The notes: generated by a model from the letters alone, not told the origin. Shown: positions 17,744 to 26,880, numbered from the stretch's first letter. The stretch: 58,834 nt of DNA from an uncultured Oxalicibacterium sp. (GCF_913776015.1 NZ_CAJYMD010000014.1:1-58834), one strand, 5' to 3'. Numbers and translations are program-made.

Positions 17744-17993
17744 GTCCTTCACGTGTCAGGTGCATCTCTGGCTATGCCGGGATGTGACTGACGGCAGTTC
17801 CCAGCAGCACCACAATATTCCGCTCGCGCCGGCGCCTTGCCGGCACCGTGTTGCCGCACAGCATCACACTCGAAGACGGATTTGCAACACGCGGAACAAG
17901 CGCGTCAGTAGCAAGTCAGATTTGGTGTTTATTCTGCCCGCACACGGCATACGCTCGTTTCCCCTCAAACCCAAAAAACGGCAGCTTCTGCTC

Positions 17994-19667
17994 ATGAAAA
18001 AGACCCTCAAAGCCCTGATTGGCATCGTCGTGACCCTGGTGGTCGCGCTTGCCCTGTTCCTCTACTGGCCGCTGTTTCCAAAATCAGCCCCCTCAGCGGA
18101 AAACGACAAACCCGTCGATGCCGTCCTCATCGGCGCCGGCATCATGAGCACCACGCTCGCCACCTACCTGCAAGAGCTGGAACCGAACTGGCAAGTCCAC
18201 ATGTTCGAACGCATGGATGGCGTCGCGCTGGAAAGCTCGAACGGCTGGAACAACGCCGGCACCGGCCACTCCGGTTTTGCCGAACTCAATTACACGCCTG
18301 AGTTGCCGGATGGTTCGATCGAGACCAAGCGTGCCGTCAACATCGCCGAGCAGTTCGAAGTGTCGCGCCAGTTCTGGGCACACCAGATCAAGGCCGGCCG
18401 CATGCACACGCCTTCCGATTTCATTAACCCAACGCCGCACATGAGCTTCGTCTGGGGTGACGACAACATCGAATACCTGCGCAAGCGCCAGGCGGCCCTG
18501 GTCAAGAATCCGCTGTTCTACGGCATGCAGTTTTCCGAAGACCAGCAGCAGATTCGCAAGTGGGCACCGCTGATGATGGAAGGCCGCGACCCGAACCAGA
18601 AGATTGCCGCAACCTGGATGCCAATCGGCACCGACGTCAACTTCGGCGTCATCACCAACCAGTTGATGGCGGCGCTTCAGCGTAACAACAACTTCCATCT
18701 GCACCTCAGCAATGAAGTGCGCGGCCTGCATCAAAATGCCGACAAAACCTGGAACGTTACCGTCTACGATCTGAACGCGAAGAAAGAGCGCACCATCAAA
18801 ACGCGCTTTGTCTTCATCGGTGCCGGCGGTGCTTCGCTCAAGCTGCTGCAGATGTCGGGCATTCCCGAATCGAAGGACTATGCAGGCTTCCCGGTCGGTG
18901 GTCAGTTCCTGGCTTTCCAGTCTTCGGCCATCGCCGATCGTCATGACGTGAAAGCCTACGGCAAGGCCGAAGCCGGTTCGCCACCGATGTCGGTACCGCA
19001 TCTGGATGCGCGCAAGCTCGACGGCAAACCAGTCGTGCTGTTTGGCCCATTCGCGCTGCAAAGCACCAAGTTCCTGAAGGAAGGTTCGTGGTGGGATCTG
19101 TTCTCGTCGGTCACGCATGACAACTTCGCCGGCATGCTGCGCGTCGGCAGCGAGAACCTCGATCTGGTCAAGTATCTGGCCCAACAAGCTGCACTGTCGG
19201 ATGACGATCGCCACAAGGAACTGCTCAAGTATTTCCCGCAAGCCAAGCGCGACGAATGGAAACTCATCACCGCCGGCCAGCGCGTGCAAGTCATCAAGCG
19301 CGACAAGGAAAAAGGTGCGATTCTGCAATTCGGCACGGAAATCGTGAGCGACAAGGATGGCAGCATCGCTGCCCTGCTGGGCGCATCGCCAGGCGCCTCG
19401 ACCTCGCCACCGATCATGCTGAAAGTGCTATCGCAAGCCTTCCCGCAAGAGATGGCTGCAAGCTGGGAAACCCGCCTGAAGGACATCATTCCTTCGTACG
19501 GCAAGAAACTCAACGATAGCCCCGCACTGACCAACGAGATTCGTCGCTACACCAGCGAAGCATTGAATCTGCCTTACCTGCAAGTCCCCGCCAACCCTTC
19601 GGCCGTGGCACCTGCCGTCGCACCGGTCAAGGAAGACCGCAGCAACAAGGCCATGCAGGCACTGTAA
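17994..19667 (+). CDS. mqo: Malate:quinone oxidoreductase, copy 2, with N-terminal anchor
   Basis: A 557-residue second malate:quinone oxidoreductase, very similar to the first along its whole length ([55 protein letters not shown]). It starts at ATG 17994 and has an N-terminal membrane segment or uncleaved signal (about residues 6-25, hydrophobic after MKKTLK), then a 15-residue linker before the FAD site [16 protein letters not shown]. It ends NKAMQAL. A 250-base gap separates it from copy 1, and a strong terminator follows. The pair arose by tandem duplication; the anchor suggests that one copy is fixed to the membrane. Confidence 0.94.
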   Translation: MKKTLKALIGIVVTLVVALALFLYWPLFPKSAPSAENDKPVDAVLIGAGIMSTTLATYLQELEPNWQVHMFERMDGVALESSNGWNNAGTGHSGFAELNYTPELPDGSIETKRAVNIAEQFEVSRQFWAHQIKAGRMHTPSDFINPTPHMSFVWGDDNIEYLRKRQAALVKNPLFYGMQFSEDQQQIRKWAPLMMEGRDPNQKIAATWMPIGTDVNFGVITNQLMAALQRNNNFHLHLSNEVRGLHQNADKTWNVTVYDLNAKKERTIKTRFVFIGAGGASLKLLQMSGIPESKDYAGFPVGGQFLAFQSSAIADRHDVKAYGKAEAGSPPMSVPHLDARKLDGKPVVLFGPFALQSTKFLKEGSWWDLFSSVTHDNFAGMLRVGSENLDLVKYLAQQAALSDDDRHKELLKYFPQAKRDEWKLITAGQRVQVIKRDKEKGAILQFGTEIVSDKDGSIAALLGASPGASTSPPIMLKVLSQAFPQEMAASWETRLKDIIPSYGKKLNDSPALTNEIRRYTSEALNLPYLQVPANPSAVAPAVAPVKEDRSNKAMQAL

Positions 19668-19685
19668 TCACTGCATCGCTTCAAC

Positions 19686-19719
19686 AAAAACGGCACTGGA
19701 AATCCAGTGCCGTTTTTTT
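19686..19719 (+). terminator. Intrinsic terminator after mqo copy 2
   Basis: AACGGCACTGG and CCAGTGCCGTT pair around a 4-base loop (AAAT), followed by a run of seven T. It lies 19 bases after the mqo stop codon. Confidence 0.93.
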
Positions 19720-19839
19720 ATTTCGCAAGTAAAGAACGGTGCCTATCGTTTTACTTTCTTCGATGCAGACAGCTTTATCAGCCTCGACATTCCGCTTGTA
19801 CGCAGCCGCTGATGACGCGTCCAATCGGATCAGAAACGG

Positions 19840-20005
19840 GCGTTGTCTGAGCACGCAGTGCGAGTTTCGCCCGTTTCCCGATTTGGGCGTGGCAGTAGCG
19901 GGAACCCGAAGGGCTGCGTACCGCGGTCGGCTTTCTTTGCCTCCTTTCTTTGGCGAACGCAAAGAAAGTAGGTAGCCGCCGGGCTACCCCCGGCAAGCCT
20001 GCTCG
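19840..20005. repeat. Hairpin-rich intergenic element, probable dispersed repeat
   Basis: The gap between mqo copy 2 and the TonB receptor gene holds several short inverted repeats in a row: CGCCC...GGGCG, CTTTCTTTGC (19931-19940) with GCAAAGAAAG (19959-19968), and GTAGCC-GCC-GGGCTAC near 19973. The CTTTCTTTG stem is of a kind often seen scattered between genes in Burkholderiales and Xanthomonas genomes (from memory). Small open frames here look non-coding. Only one copy is in this window. Confidence 0.5.
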
Positions 20006-20046
20006 AAGAAATCACCTCTTAAGCAATGCAACCAAGTCACCCCTCC

Positions 20047-22098
20047 CTACATTTTCCAATTCAACGACACAAACGCCGCCCGCCCTGCCCCCGGCGAATA
20101 CATCGGCTGCTCGCTACCCGACGGCCAGAAGAAGTTGTCATACCAGACGTAGGCATACTGACGATCCGTCAGATTCTTCACCTGAACATCGATGCTGAAA
20201 TTTTTCGAGACGTTGTAGCGCGCATTCGCATCCCACAGCACGAAGCCACCGAACTTGCCTTGTGCATTCAAGTCATCAATGAAGTAATCGCCCTGCGCAC
20301 GCCCCTGCATGCCGAAGCGCCATTTGTCGGAAGCACGATAGTCGGCACCGATGTTGGTAATGTGGCGCGGCGTGGCAATGACTTCCTTGCCGGCCAGGGC
20401 CACACCGCCAGTGGTGAACGCACGCATAACCTTCGCTTCCTGCAGCGAATGCGAGAACCACAAATTCAGCTTGTCGGTCACCTGTCCCGACAATTGAAAG
20501 TCGATGCCCTTGCGACGCGTCTGCCCAAGTCCGACTGTGGTACCGGTGCTCGGCATGTTGGCAACCTCGTCGGTCGCGTCCTGCTGCCAGACCGCGATGC
20601 GCATATCGCTCTGCGCCGTCGGTTTGATTTTGATGCCAAGCTCCTTGCCCGTATTGATCGATGGCGCAAATGTACGCTGCCCCGATGTCAGGTAGGCCGG
20701 ATCGCGCGAGCCGGTCAGGATCTGGAAAGTACGTCCCCAGTTTGCATACAGGCTGAGCGTCTGCGTCGGGCTGTAGACCATGCTGAGCTTGGGCTGGTTG
20801 ATCCAGCCGTAATCCTGCAACGGTGCCGTGACGCCAGTGGTGCGAATCAAGGTATCGCCGCTGAACCGATCTGCGCGAAAGCCGGGAATGATCTTGAGGT
20901 TTTCGGTCGGCTTGATGATCGCTTGTACATAGACGCCGACGTTGTTGAGCGTGTAGTCATCATTGTTCTGTGTCTGAACGGGCGTTGCAAAACTGGTCGG
21001 CGTCGCAAAAGTATAGCGATCGCGACGGTAGTGATTGTCCTGCCGCTCGACATTGAGGCCGCCCTCCAGGGCAAGCATGTCGTTGGCGTTCCATGTCAGC
21101 GTACTGAGCAAGCCGGTCTGGTCTTCATCCCACTGTCGGCGCTGGCGCGGCGCACTACCGACCGGATTGCTAGTGAAGGTCACGCGCCGGTCGTCGCGAT
21201 AGCTGTTGAAGTACAGCTTGTTGCTGAAGAAAAGATCGGACGAGATGCGCCAGTCGAGATGTGCGCTGATATGGCCCATGTCGCGATCATCACCATCGTT
21301 GGCATTCTTGGCGGGTGACTGGCGACGGTTTGCCGCCATTTCCGCTGCGGTCAGAAAGCCAGGCTCTTCCGCCTTTTGATGATAGGCACGCACGACGATG
21401 CCCGCCTTGAGATCACCATCAGACGAGGTCACGAACCACTTGGCACCGGCTGTGTATTTTTCCGAATGCGCATGATCGCGATAGCCATCGGCTTCCTGCA
21501 CACCGAAGAAATAGTTTTGCGAAAAACCGTCGGCTTCGCGTCCCAATGCGACTTGCGCCTCGCGCGTGTTGAAGCTGCCGTACGTCACGCGTGCATCGGT
21601 ATAGTTGCCGCCCTGCCGCGTGCCGATATTGATGTTGCCGCCGATGTTGTGCAAGCCATAGCGCGGATCGTTGGTACCGCGCACGACTTCGATGTAATCG
21701 ATTTCCAGCGGAAAGATCATGTCGATGAAACGCTGATTACCGCTGTTCACGTTGCTCGGAATACCGTCGATCAGCACCTTGATACCGTTGATGTAACCCT
21801 CTCCATTGAAGGCGCGGAAAGTCGCCTTGCCGGATTCGGCACCCATGCGGGTTTCGGTGAGCTGGATACCCGGCATCTGGCCGACCAGTTCCCAACTGTT
21901 GGCGACATTCTTGTCTTCCACCTGATCGGCACCCAGCACATCGACCGAGGTCAGGATATTGCGCGTCAATAGCGTGCCGTTTCCTTGTGCAGTAACCGGA
22001 ATCTCGCCAAGGACGATGACGGAATCGGCAGCATGCGTGGCATGGCCGAACGAAAGCAGCGCGGATGTGACTGCCATGGGCAGTAATTTTCTTTTCAT
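20047..22098 (-). CDS. TonB-dependent outer membrane receptor
   Basis: A 683-residue TonB-dependent receptor. A signal peptide (1-24, ending THAAD) precedes a short TonB-box-like stretch (VIVLGEIPVTAQG), the plug domain (about 45-170, VEVVRG-type block IEVVRGTNDPRYG) and a beta-barrel ending FVSLNWKM, with a terminal aromatic or hydrophobic residue suited for barrel insertion. Substrate is not evident; the DUF2946-like His/Cys-rich protein encoded upstream on the same strand often accompanies copper or other metal receptors, so a metal ligand is a reasonable guess. A 225-base leader with a long-range stem precedes it. Confidence 0.92.
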   Translation of the reverse strand: MKRKLLPMAVTSALLSFGHATHAADSVIVLGEIPVTAQGNGTLLTRNILTSVDVLGADQVEDKNVANSWELVGQMPGIQLTETRMGAESGKATFRAFNGEGYINGIKVLIDGIPSNVNSGNQRFIDMIFPLEIDYIEVVRGTNDPRYGLHNIGGNINIGTRQGGNYTDARVTYGSFNTREAQVALGREADGFSQNYFFGVQEADGYRDHAHSEKYTAGAKWFVTSSDGDLKAGIVVRAYHQKAEEPGFLTAAEMAANRRQSPAKNANDGDDRDMGHISAHLDWRISSDLFFSNKLYFNSYRDDRRVTFTSNPVGSAPRQRRQWDEDQTGLLSTLTWNANDMLALEGGLNVERQDNHYRRDRYTFATPTSFATPVQTQNNDDYTLNNVGVYVQAIIKPTENLKIIPGFRADRFSGDTLIRTTGVTAPLQDYGWINQPKLSMVYSPTQTLSLYANWGRTFQILTGSRDPAYLTSGQRTFAPSINTGKELGIKIKPTAQSDMRIAVWQQDATDEVANMPSTGTTVGLGQTRRKGIDFQLSGQVTDKLNLWFSHSLQEAKVMRAFTTGGVALAGKEVIATPRHITNIGADYRASDKWRFGMQGRAQGDYFIDDLNAQGKFGGFVLWDANARYNVSKNFSIDVQVKNLTDRQYAYVWYDNFFWPSGSEQPMYSPGAGRAAFVSLNWKM

Positions 22099-22139
22099 GA
22101 TTACAAACTCTCTTGCAGGGCGTCAGGCGCCCAAAGAAG

Positions 22140-22240
22140 GACGAACAAGATCTAGCGCAGCGTATGGTCGGGCGCGGCATGCAGACAGCGCGTGTGCTAC
22201 GGCCAGGCGCAGCAACGATGTCCGAACGGTCTTGTTCGTC
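22140..22240 (-). other. Long-range stem in the TonB receptor leader
   Basis: GACGAACAAGA (22140-22150) pairs perfectly with TCTTGTTCGTC (22230-22240), and the stem extends two more pairs inward with one G-U. It closes a 75-base domain that could fold further. Between it and the start codon a small hairpin GGGCG/CGCCC sits just before the ribosome binding site. It does not show the conserved blocks of a cobalamin riboswitch. Confidence 0.35.
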
Positions 22241-22323
22241 GCTCTAGATGGAAAATCCGAGCCATCCATGTGATGGCGCGATACGACAAGACACGCGAAT
22301 GCCTTGTCGAGCGATAGCAATAC

Positions 22324-22701
22324 TCAAGAGAGGGAAAGAGGCGGCGCGCGCGACGCCGGCATGTGCCACGCAAATAGCGGGCGGGGCGCCAGCAGGAAAA
22401 GACGCGGCACGAAGACTTCGCCAACACTGGCCAGCGCACGCTCGAACGCAAGCGTCACGGGCAATCCATGCGGCGCGTGGTGCTGGCAATAAGGACAATG
22501 TTCAAGCTGCGGGTCTTGCTGCCCTGTTGCCAGATCGCCAATCGCCTTCGGTGTCTGGATCAGCTTGATACCCAGATGTTCGCAAACCTCGTCCTTGCCA
22601 TGTGCATGTACGTGCGCGTGCAACAGTGGCGGCAGCAATGCCGCCGCAAGGGTGACAAACACCAGCAGACAGGCAATGGGAAAGAGACGTAGGCGAGACA
22701 T
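22324..22701 (-). CDS. DUF2946-like His/Cys-rich small envelope protein
   Basis: A 125-residue protein with an N-terminal signal or membrane segment (about 5-25), a His-rich stretch (LLHAHVHAHGKDEVCEH) and the DUF2946 hallmark HCPYCQHHAP at about 68-77, then a second hydrophobic segment (about 95-112). The His and Cys residues suggest metal binding. Such proteins are often encoded next to TonB-dependent copper receptors; here the receptor gene follows 225 bases downstream. Function unproven. Confidence 0.75.
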   Translation of the reverse strand: MSRLRLFPIACLLVFVTLAAALLPPLLHAHVHAHGKDEVCEHLGIKLIQTPKAIGDLATGQQDPQLEHCPYCQHHAPHGLPVTLAFERALASVGEVFVPRLFLLAPRPLFAWHMPASRAPPLSLS

Positions 22702-22914
22702 CGCGCCATTTTACAGGCCTGGCGCGCACTGCAGACGATCCAACGTGCGGACAGACCAAGATGGTAAGAGATGCATCGCCGATTGCGGATGCTCTTGTCT
22801 GCTTGCTCACCGCATCGTTTGCACGACCATCAACACATGGACGGCATCTGAAACGAAGAGGTAACAACCATGCCAGCGAACCTCACCAACATCTTCCGTA
22901 CTCGCAGGCGGCCT

Positions 22915-24081
22915 TCAGGCCTCGACGGCAACAGCATCGAACAGGCTGCTCTGCACCGGCATGCGCAGCGGCGCGACCTCGCGAGGCGACAAGGTACCGA
23001 TGCGCACACCCAGCAAGCGCAACCGCTTGTCGAGCGGCACACGGCGCAGGCATTCGCCGGCCGCCTTGCGAATCGCCACCGGATCATCGGTCGGCCACTC
23101 CAGCGTGCAGTCGCGCGTGACGGTGCTGAAATCGGCGTAACGCAACTTGATGCCAACCGTGCGCCCCACCACCTGCTTGCGTTCGAGATCGCCCGCCACG
23201 CGTTCGCATAAATGGGTGAACAGCGCGCTCAGTTCGGCACGATCCTGACGTGCATGCAAATCGCGCTCGAAGGTGGTTTCGCGGCTGACGGATTTGGGTT
23301 CCGAATACGTCACCACATCGCGCTCATCGATGCCTTGGGCCACCCTTGCCAGCCACGCACTGTAACTGCGGCCGAAATGCGCCTGCAAGATGCCCGCATC
23401 ACAAGCCGCAAGCTGGGCAATCGTCTCAATGCCGAGTGCTGCCAGCTTGTGCGTTGCCTTGGGTCCGATGCCATTGATCTTCTTGACCGACAAGGGCCAG
23501 ATGCGCGTGGCAATCTCGGCTTCGCTCAGTACCGTCATGCCATTCGGCTTGTTCAGTTCGGAGCAGATTTTCGCCAGCAGCTTGTTGGGCGCCAGACCGA
23601 TGGAACACGTCAGCCCCGTCGCTTCGTGCACGGCCTGCCGAATCTTGCTGGCGACATCGGGCGCAGCATCGCCATGCGCACGCAGGTCGATATAGATTTC
23701 ATCGATGCCGCGATCTTCGATGCGCGGGGCGATCTGCGTCACAGCCTGTTTGAACAGTTTCGAGTAATGGCGGTAAGCGGTGAAGTCTGTCGGCAGCAGG
23801 ATCGCATCGGGCGCGAGCTTGGCGGACTTCATCAAACCCATTGCGGAAAACACCCCCAGCGCACGCGCCTCCTAGGTGGAAGTGGTCACGACACCGCGCC
23901 CGACATAATCGCGCAGGCGACGGAATTCCCGCGTGCCGTCCGGACGTTCCAGCGGCGCACTGGCCGAGCCGCCGCCAATGACGACGGCTTGCCCGCGCAA
24001 CTCGGGATAGCGCAGCAATTCGACCGATGCGTAGAAGGCATCCATGTCGAGATGGGCAATCGGACCGCGCGGCAAAGACAT
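22915..24081 (-). pseudogene. dinB: DNA polymerase IV gene (dinB) interrupted by an in-frame TAG
   Basis: A full-length Y-family polymerase gene (388 codons) with one amber codon at 23872-23874. The N-terminal part (24081-23875) has the active-site start HLDMDAFYASVE; after the stop the same frame resumes EARALGVFSAM and runs to 22915 with the catalytic IDEIYIDL, the helix-hairpin-helix region IWPLSVKKINGIG and the little-finger domain. The family motif there is T-x-S-Y-E-A-R, so the TAG replaces a conserved tyrosine. No frameshift or other damage is seen. Translation would give a 69-residue fragment, and perhaps a 312-residue piece from an internal start, lacking the first catalytic aspartate. 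A sequencing error or very recent mutation is possible. Confidence 0.88.
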
Positions 24082-24180
24082 GAGGAAAGCAAAAGAAAGG
24101 AATTGGCAGGAATTTTACTGTATAAAAACACAGGCAACATGGTTGCCATCACTTTCCATAGCCATTCCTTTCGGGCAACA

Positions 24181-24210
24181 AAAAAGCGGCACCGTCGCCG
24201 GTCCCGCTTT
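24181..24210 (-). terminator. Intrinsic terminator, minus strand
   Basis: On the minus strand AAAGCGG and CCGCTTT pair, with an inner ACCG/CGGT stem, followed by a T-run (the A-run at 24179-24185 on the plus strand). It lies about 105 bases after the stop of the lysine-rich protein gene and before dinB. Confidence 0.7.
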
Positions 24211-24314
24211 CGTAACTGCCCTTTATCGGTTATGCACCAGCGAGAGACTTGCTTGCGCAAGCCTCGAGCATGCATTCACCAGGTGATCAGGCGATTACCT
24301 TCAGATTGCCTTGA

Positions 24315-24743
24315 TTAGCGTGGCGTAGCCGGAACGACCGGGCTATCCATCGTCGAAGGCTTGCCCGTCACTGGATCGACTGCAGGCTGCTTGCGCATTT
24401 CCTTCAGTTCTTCACGGCGGGTTTCGCGTGCTTCTTTTTTCTCGGCTTTGTATTCCTGCTTGGCCGCTTTTTTCTCTTGCTTGTACTCGTCACGAGCTGC
24501 CTTCTTTTCGTGCTTGTACTCAGCCTTGGCTTCTTTCTTCGCTACGCGATTTTTCACGTAAGGATCGTTGGTGCGATTCAGGCGCGACTGATCGGTGTAT
24601 GCCGGATCGTTAGGGTTTTTCGGTGCTTGCTCAGCCGGCACCACGGTTTGCGCAGGTGCGCCTGGTGGAATACCTTGTGCAGCAGCAAATTGCGAGAACA
24701 TGGCAAGCGCCACGCCAGCGAGGATAGTGTTGAGTTTGATCAT
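24315..24743 (-). CDS. Exported lysine/glutamate-rich coiled-coil protein
   Basis: A 142-residue protein with a signal peptide (about 1-22, ending FAAAQG). The mature part begins with a Pro-rich segment, then from about 70 has three successive 11-residue units of the form EYKxEKKAAxx within an almost wholly charged helix. An 11-residue (hendecad) period predicts a long single or coiled helix. The C-terminus is Pro-rich. The ATG at 24743 follows AGGAG. I do not recognise a family; an envelope spacer or adaptor is possible, but no function can be given. Confidence 0.8.
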   Translation of the reverse strand: MIKLNTILAGVALAMFSQFAAAQGIPPGAPAQTVVPAEQAPKNPNDPAYTDQSRLNRTNDPYVKNRVAKKEAKAEYKHEKKAARDEYKQEKKAAKQEYKAEKKEARETRREELKEMRKQPAVDPVTGKPSTMDSPVVPATPR

Positions 24744-24932
24744 GGTGACTCCTGTTCTTGTGTTATCAACCGAAGCGAAGTGCCCGGCAGTCGGAGGCAT
24801 TGCACAAATAGATAGCACTCATGCAATACGCTTACCCTACAGACCCGCCGCATACGGCAGAGTTCAGGTAAATCGCATTGAAACATTGCCTGTTTGCACA
24901 CTTCTGTGCGCTGTCACACAAATGCGGTCCGG

Positions 24933-25265
24933 CTATCTCGTCAACACCACAGCCAACGCAATCACCGCGCACACCAGCGCCGTCGCTGCCATGATCGTTA
25001 GACGGCGCGTGCGTTTGGCGTTTTCGATGGCGGCGCGCTCCAGCGTCATGACCGTCTGTTGCAACTGTTCGGCCAGTTCACGGATATGCGCGGCGTTGTG
25101 CGAGGCGGCCTGCTGCAATTCGCTGATCTGCTCCTGCAGGATCAGCTCGTCGGTGCCCGCACTCTTGTCCACCTTGCGGCTCTTGAAAATCGGTTGCGCC
25201 GCAGTAATGATGGTGCCCACATGCGGGAGGATCGCCTTGACGGTCGGCAACAGCCATGCATACAT
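24933..25265 (-). CDS. Small coiled-coil protein with C-terminal membrane anchor
   Basis: A 110-residue protein: short N-terminal hydrophobic stretch (MYAWLLPTVKAILPHVGTII), a coiled coil at about 35-80 rich in Gln, Glu and Leu (LQEQISELQQAASHNAAHIRELAEQL as short blocks), a basic KRTRR patch, and a C-terminal membrane segment (about 90-108). The ATG at 25265 follows AGGAA. It is divergent from the acidic protein at 25465. Function unknown. Confidence 0.7.
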   Translation of the reverse strand: MYAWLLPTVKAILPHVGTIITAAQPIFKSRKVDKSAGTDELILQEQISELQQAASHNAAHIRELAEQLQQTVMTLERAAIENAKRTRRLTIMAATALVCAVIALAVVLTR

Positions 25266-25464
25266 GATGAATTCCTTTTTTCGTTGAATGAAGACGACAA
25301 CGCACTGTCGAAGCGGAATGCGCAGCACCTTATCGATGGACAAGCCATCATGACAGACGTTGCATGCGGCTGCCGATCTGTCTTTTTCGGCAGCGTGCGG
25401 TTATAGTGCAGGGCACTTTCTGCATGCCCGCATGCTTTCCTCACCCGTACACAGAAGATTTTCC

Positions 25465-26160
25465 ATGCTCGATCCCCACGCCTTACTGGCCCCGCTCGAC
25501 GGCTACATCGTCGAAGACCTCAGCAACGCCGACATTACCACCACCGGTGCACTGGCCGCCTCCATTCTCGGCGAACTGGCCGAACCCGTCTTGAAGATGC
25601 TGTCGGTCGTCGGCGACTCCGCCAACGATATCGCCGTCGAATTCTTTCCCGATCCCGATGACGAAGGCACGCCCGGCACCCTGGTTTTCTGGCCACGTAC
25701 GCGCACCAGCGACACCAGCACACATGAAGATGCGTCGAACGCCGAATACTCGTTGCGCCTATCGGTATTCCTGTCGGAACGCGAAGACGACGACGTGATT
25801 TATCCGCCCGGCTTCAGCATGGTGCTCAAGCTCAACGAAAACGGCTGCGAACTGGCGAAAGACCTGCCACCGGCCGTCTACGAACGCCTGGAATTCCAGA
25901 TCAAGGGCAGCAAGCTGCCCATGGGTTTCGAGTTCCTCGACGACAGCGAACACATTCCCGTGCTACCGAACATGCGCCGCCAGTTCCTCAAGGCGATCAC
26001 ACGCGCGCACTCGGTTACGGCCAAGAAGAAGCGCAAGGAGTTCGAAGCCGTGATGGCCCACTACATCTGGGACAACACCGAGCCGGACGAGCACTTCGGT
26101 GCCGTGCTGCAAACGCTGGCGACACTGTTCGTTGCGATTCATCACCAGTCGAAGCAGTAA
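25465..26160 (+). CDS. Hypothetical acidic protein
   Basis: A 231-residue soluble, acidic protein with no signal peptide or membrane segment. It has runs of acidic residues (FFPDPDDEG, SEREDDD, LDDSEH) and a basic segment near the end (TAKKKRKEFE). The ATG at 25465 follows AGAAGA. I recognise no family. Codon use and length leave little doubt that it is a real gene; it shares a promoter gap of 199 bases with the membrane-anchored protein on the other strand. Confidence 0.8.
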   Translation: MLDPHALLAPLDGYIVEDLSNADITTTGALAASILGELAEPVLKMLSVVGDSANDIAVEFFPDPDDEGTPGTLVFWPRTRTSDTSTHEDASNAEYSLRLSVFLSEREDDDVIYPPGFSMVLKLNENGCELAKDLPPAVYERLEFQIKGSKLPMGFEFLDDSEHIPVLPNMRRQFLKAITRAHSVTAKKKRKEFEAVMAHYIWDNTEPDEHFGAVLQTLATLFVAIHHQSKQ

Positions 26161-26190
26161 AAAAAGCTATCCCCCAAACGGAGGATAGCT
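26159..26190 (-). terminator. Terminator-like hairpin reading on the minus strand
   Basis: AGCTATCCCCC (26165-26175) pairs with GGAGGATAGCT (26180-26190) with one mismatch; on the minus strand it is followed by seven T. It therefore looks like an end for leftward transcription entering from under the OmpA-like gene, though no minus-strand gene precedes it. Confidence 0.5.
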
Positions 26191-26255
26191 GCATCAATTC
26201 GGTCTTCCTACCATGTCGCCGAGCAATTGCTCTACTCACATGAAAGAAGACCAAT

Positions 26256-26831
26256 ATGAAAAAGCAGCTTTCCATCCTGGCCCTTGGCATCGCCATCACG
26301 GCGCCCTTCTCCGCTTTCGCTGAAGGTGCTTACGTCGGCGTCAACGCCGGTCGTGCCCATCACAAAGTCAACTACGCTGATGGCGAATCCGCCAAGGACA
26401 ACAGAACTGGCTACAAACTGTATGCTGGCTACAACTTCAACCCGAACTTTGGTCTTGAGGGCGGTTACACCCAGCTCGGCAAATTGACTGACAGCTGGGT
26501 GGACGGCACCGATTCGGGCACGAACACGTTCAAGGCACGTGCAATCTACGCCGCAGCAACGGCAACACTGCCGCTGAACGAACAGTTCGCACTGTTCGCT
26601 AAACTGGGTGTGACACAAACCCGCGTCAAGGGAAGCTTTGAAGAAAATGGCGTGCTCGGCAGCACCCTGTCGAAAAGCAAGACCAATGCCCTGTTCGGCA
26701 TCGGTGCCAGCTTCAACATCACCAAGGAATTGGCGGTTGTAGCCGAATATGAAAACTATGGCAAAGTCACCGCAGAAGACGTCAAGCTAAAAACCAACCT
26801 GCTTTCCGTTGGCCTGCGCTACGCATTCTGA
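26256..26831 (+). CDS. Small outer-membrane beta-barrel protein (OmpA/OmpW-like)
   Basis: A 191-residue outer membrane protein: signal peptide (1-22, ending SAFA), then about eight amphipathic strands with alternating hydrophobic residues (GAYVGVNAGRAHH, YKLYAGYNFNPNFGLEGGYTQLG, NALFGIGASFNI) and a C-terminal strand ending in Phe (SVGLRYAF), the usual barrel-assembly signal. This is the OmpA transmembrane-domain fold without a peptidoglycan-binding domain. A 12-base palindrome (GAGCAATTGCTC, 26221-26232) lies before the start. A bidirectional terminator follows. Confidence 0.88.
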   Translation: MKKQLSILALGIAITAPFSAFAEGAYVGVNAGRAHHKVNYADGESAKDNRTGYKLYAGYNFNPNFGLEGGYTQLGKLTDSWVDGTDSGTNTFKARAIYAAATATLPLNEQFALFAKLGVTQTRVKGSFEENGVLGSTLSKSKTNALFGIGASFNITKELAVVAEYENYGKVTAEDVKLKTNLLSVGLRYAF

Positions 26832-26853
26832 CCACCGCTGTTGAACAGATTTG

Positions 26854-26880
26854 AAAAAGGCCGCTCTCGCGGCCTTTTTT
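26854..26880. terminator. Bidirectional terminator
   Basis: AAAAAGGCCGC and GCGGCCTTTTT pair around TCTC, with T-runs on both strands. It separates the OmpA-like gene (plus) from the LuxR-type gene (minus). Confidence 0.92.

Noticed and set aside
19739-19975. Small open frame in the gap after mqo copy 2
   Set aside because: It follows the inverted repeats of a probable dispersed element and has no ribosome binding site or family.
22099-22323. Cobalamin riboswitch before the TonB receptor
   Set aside because: The B12-box and other conserved blocks were not found on the minus strand.
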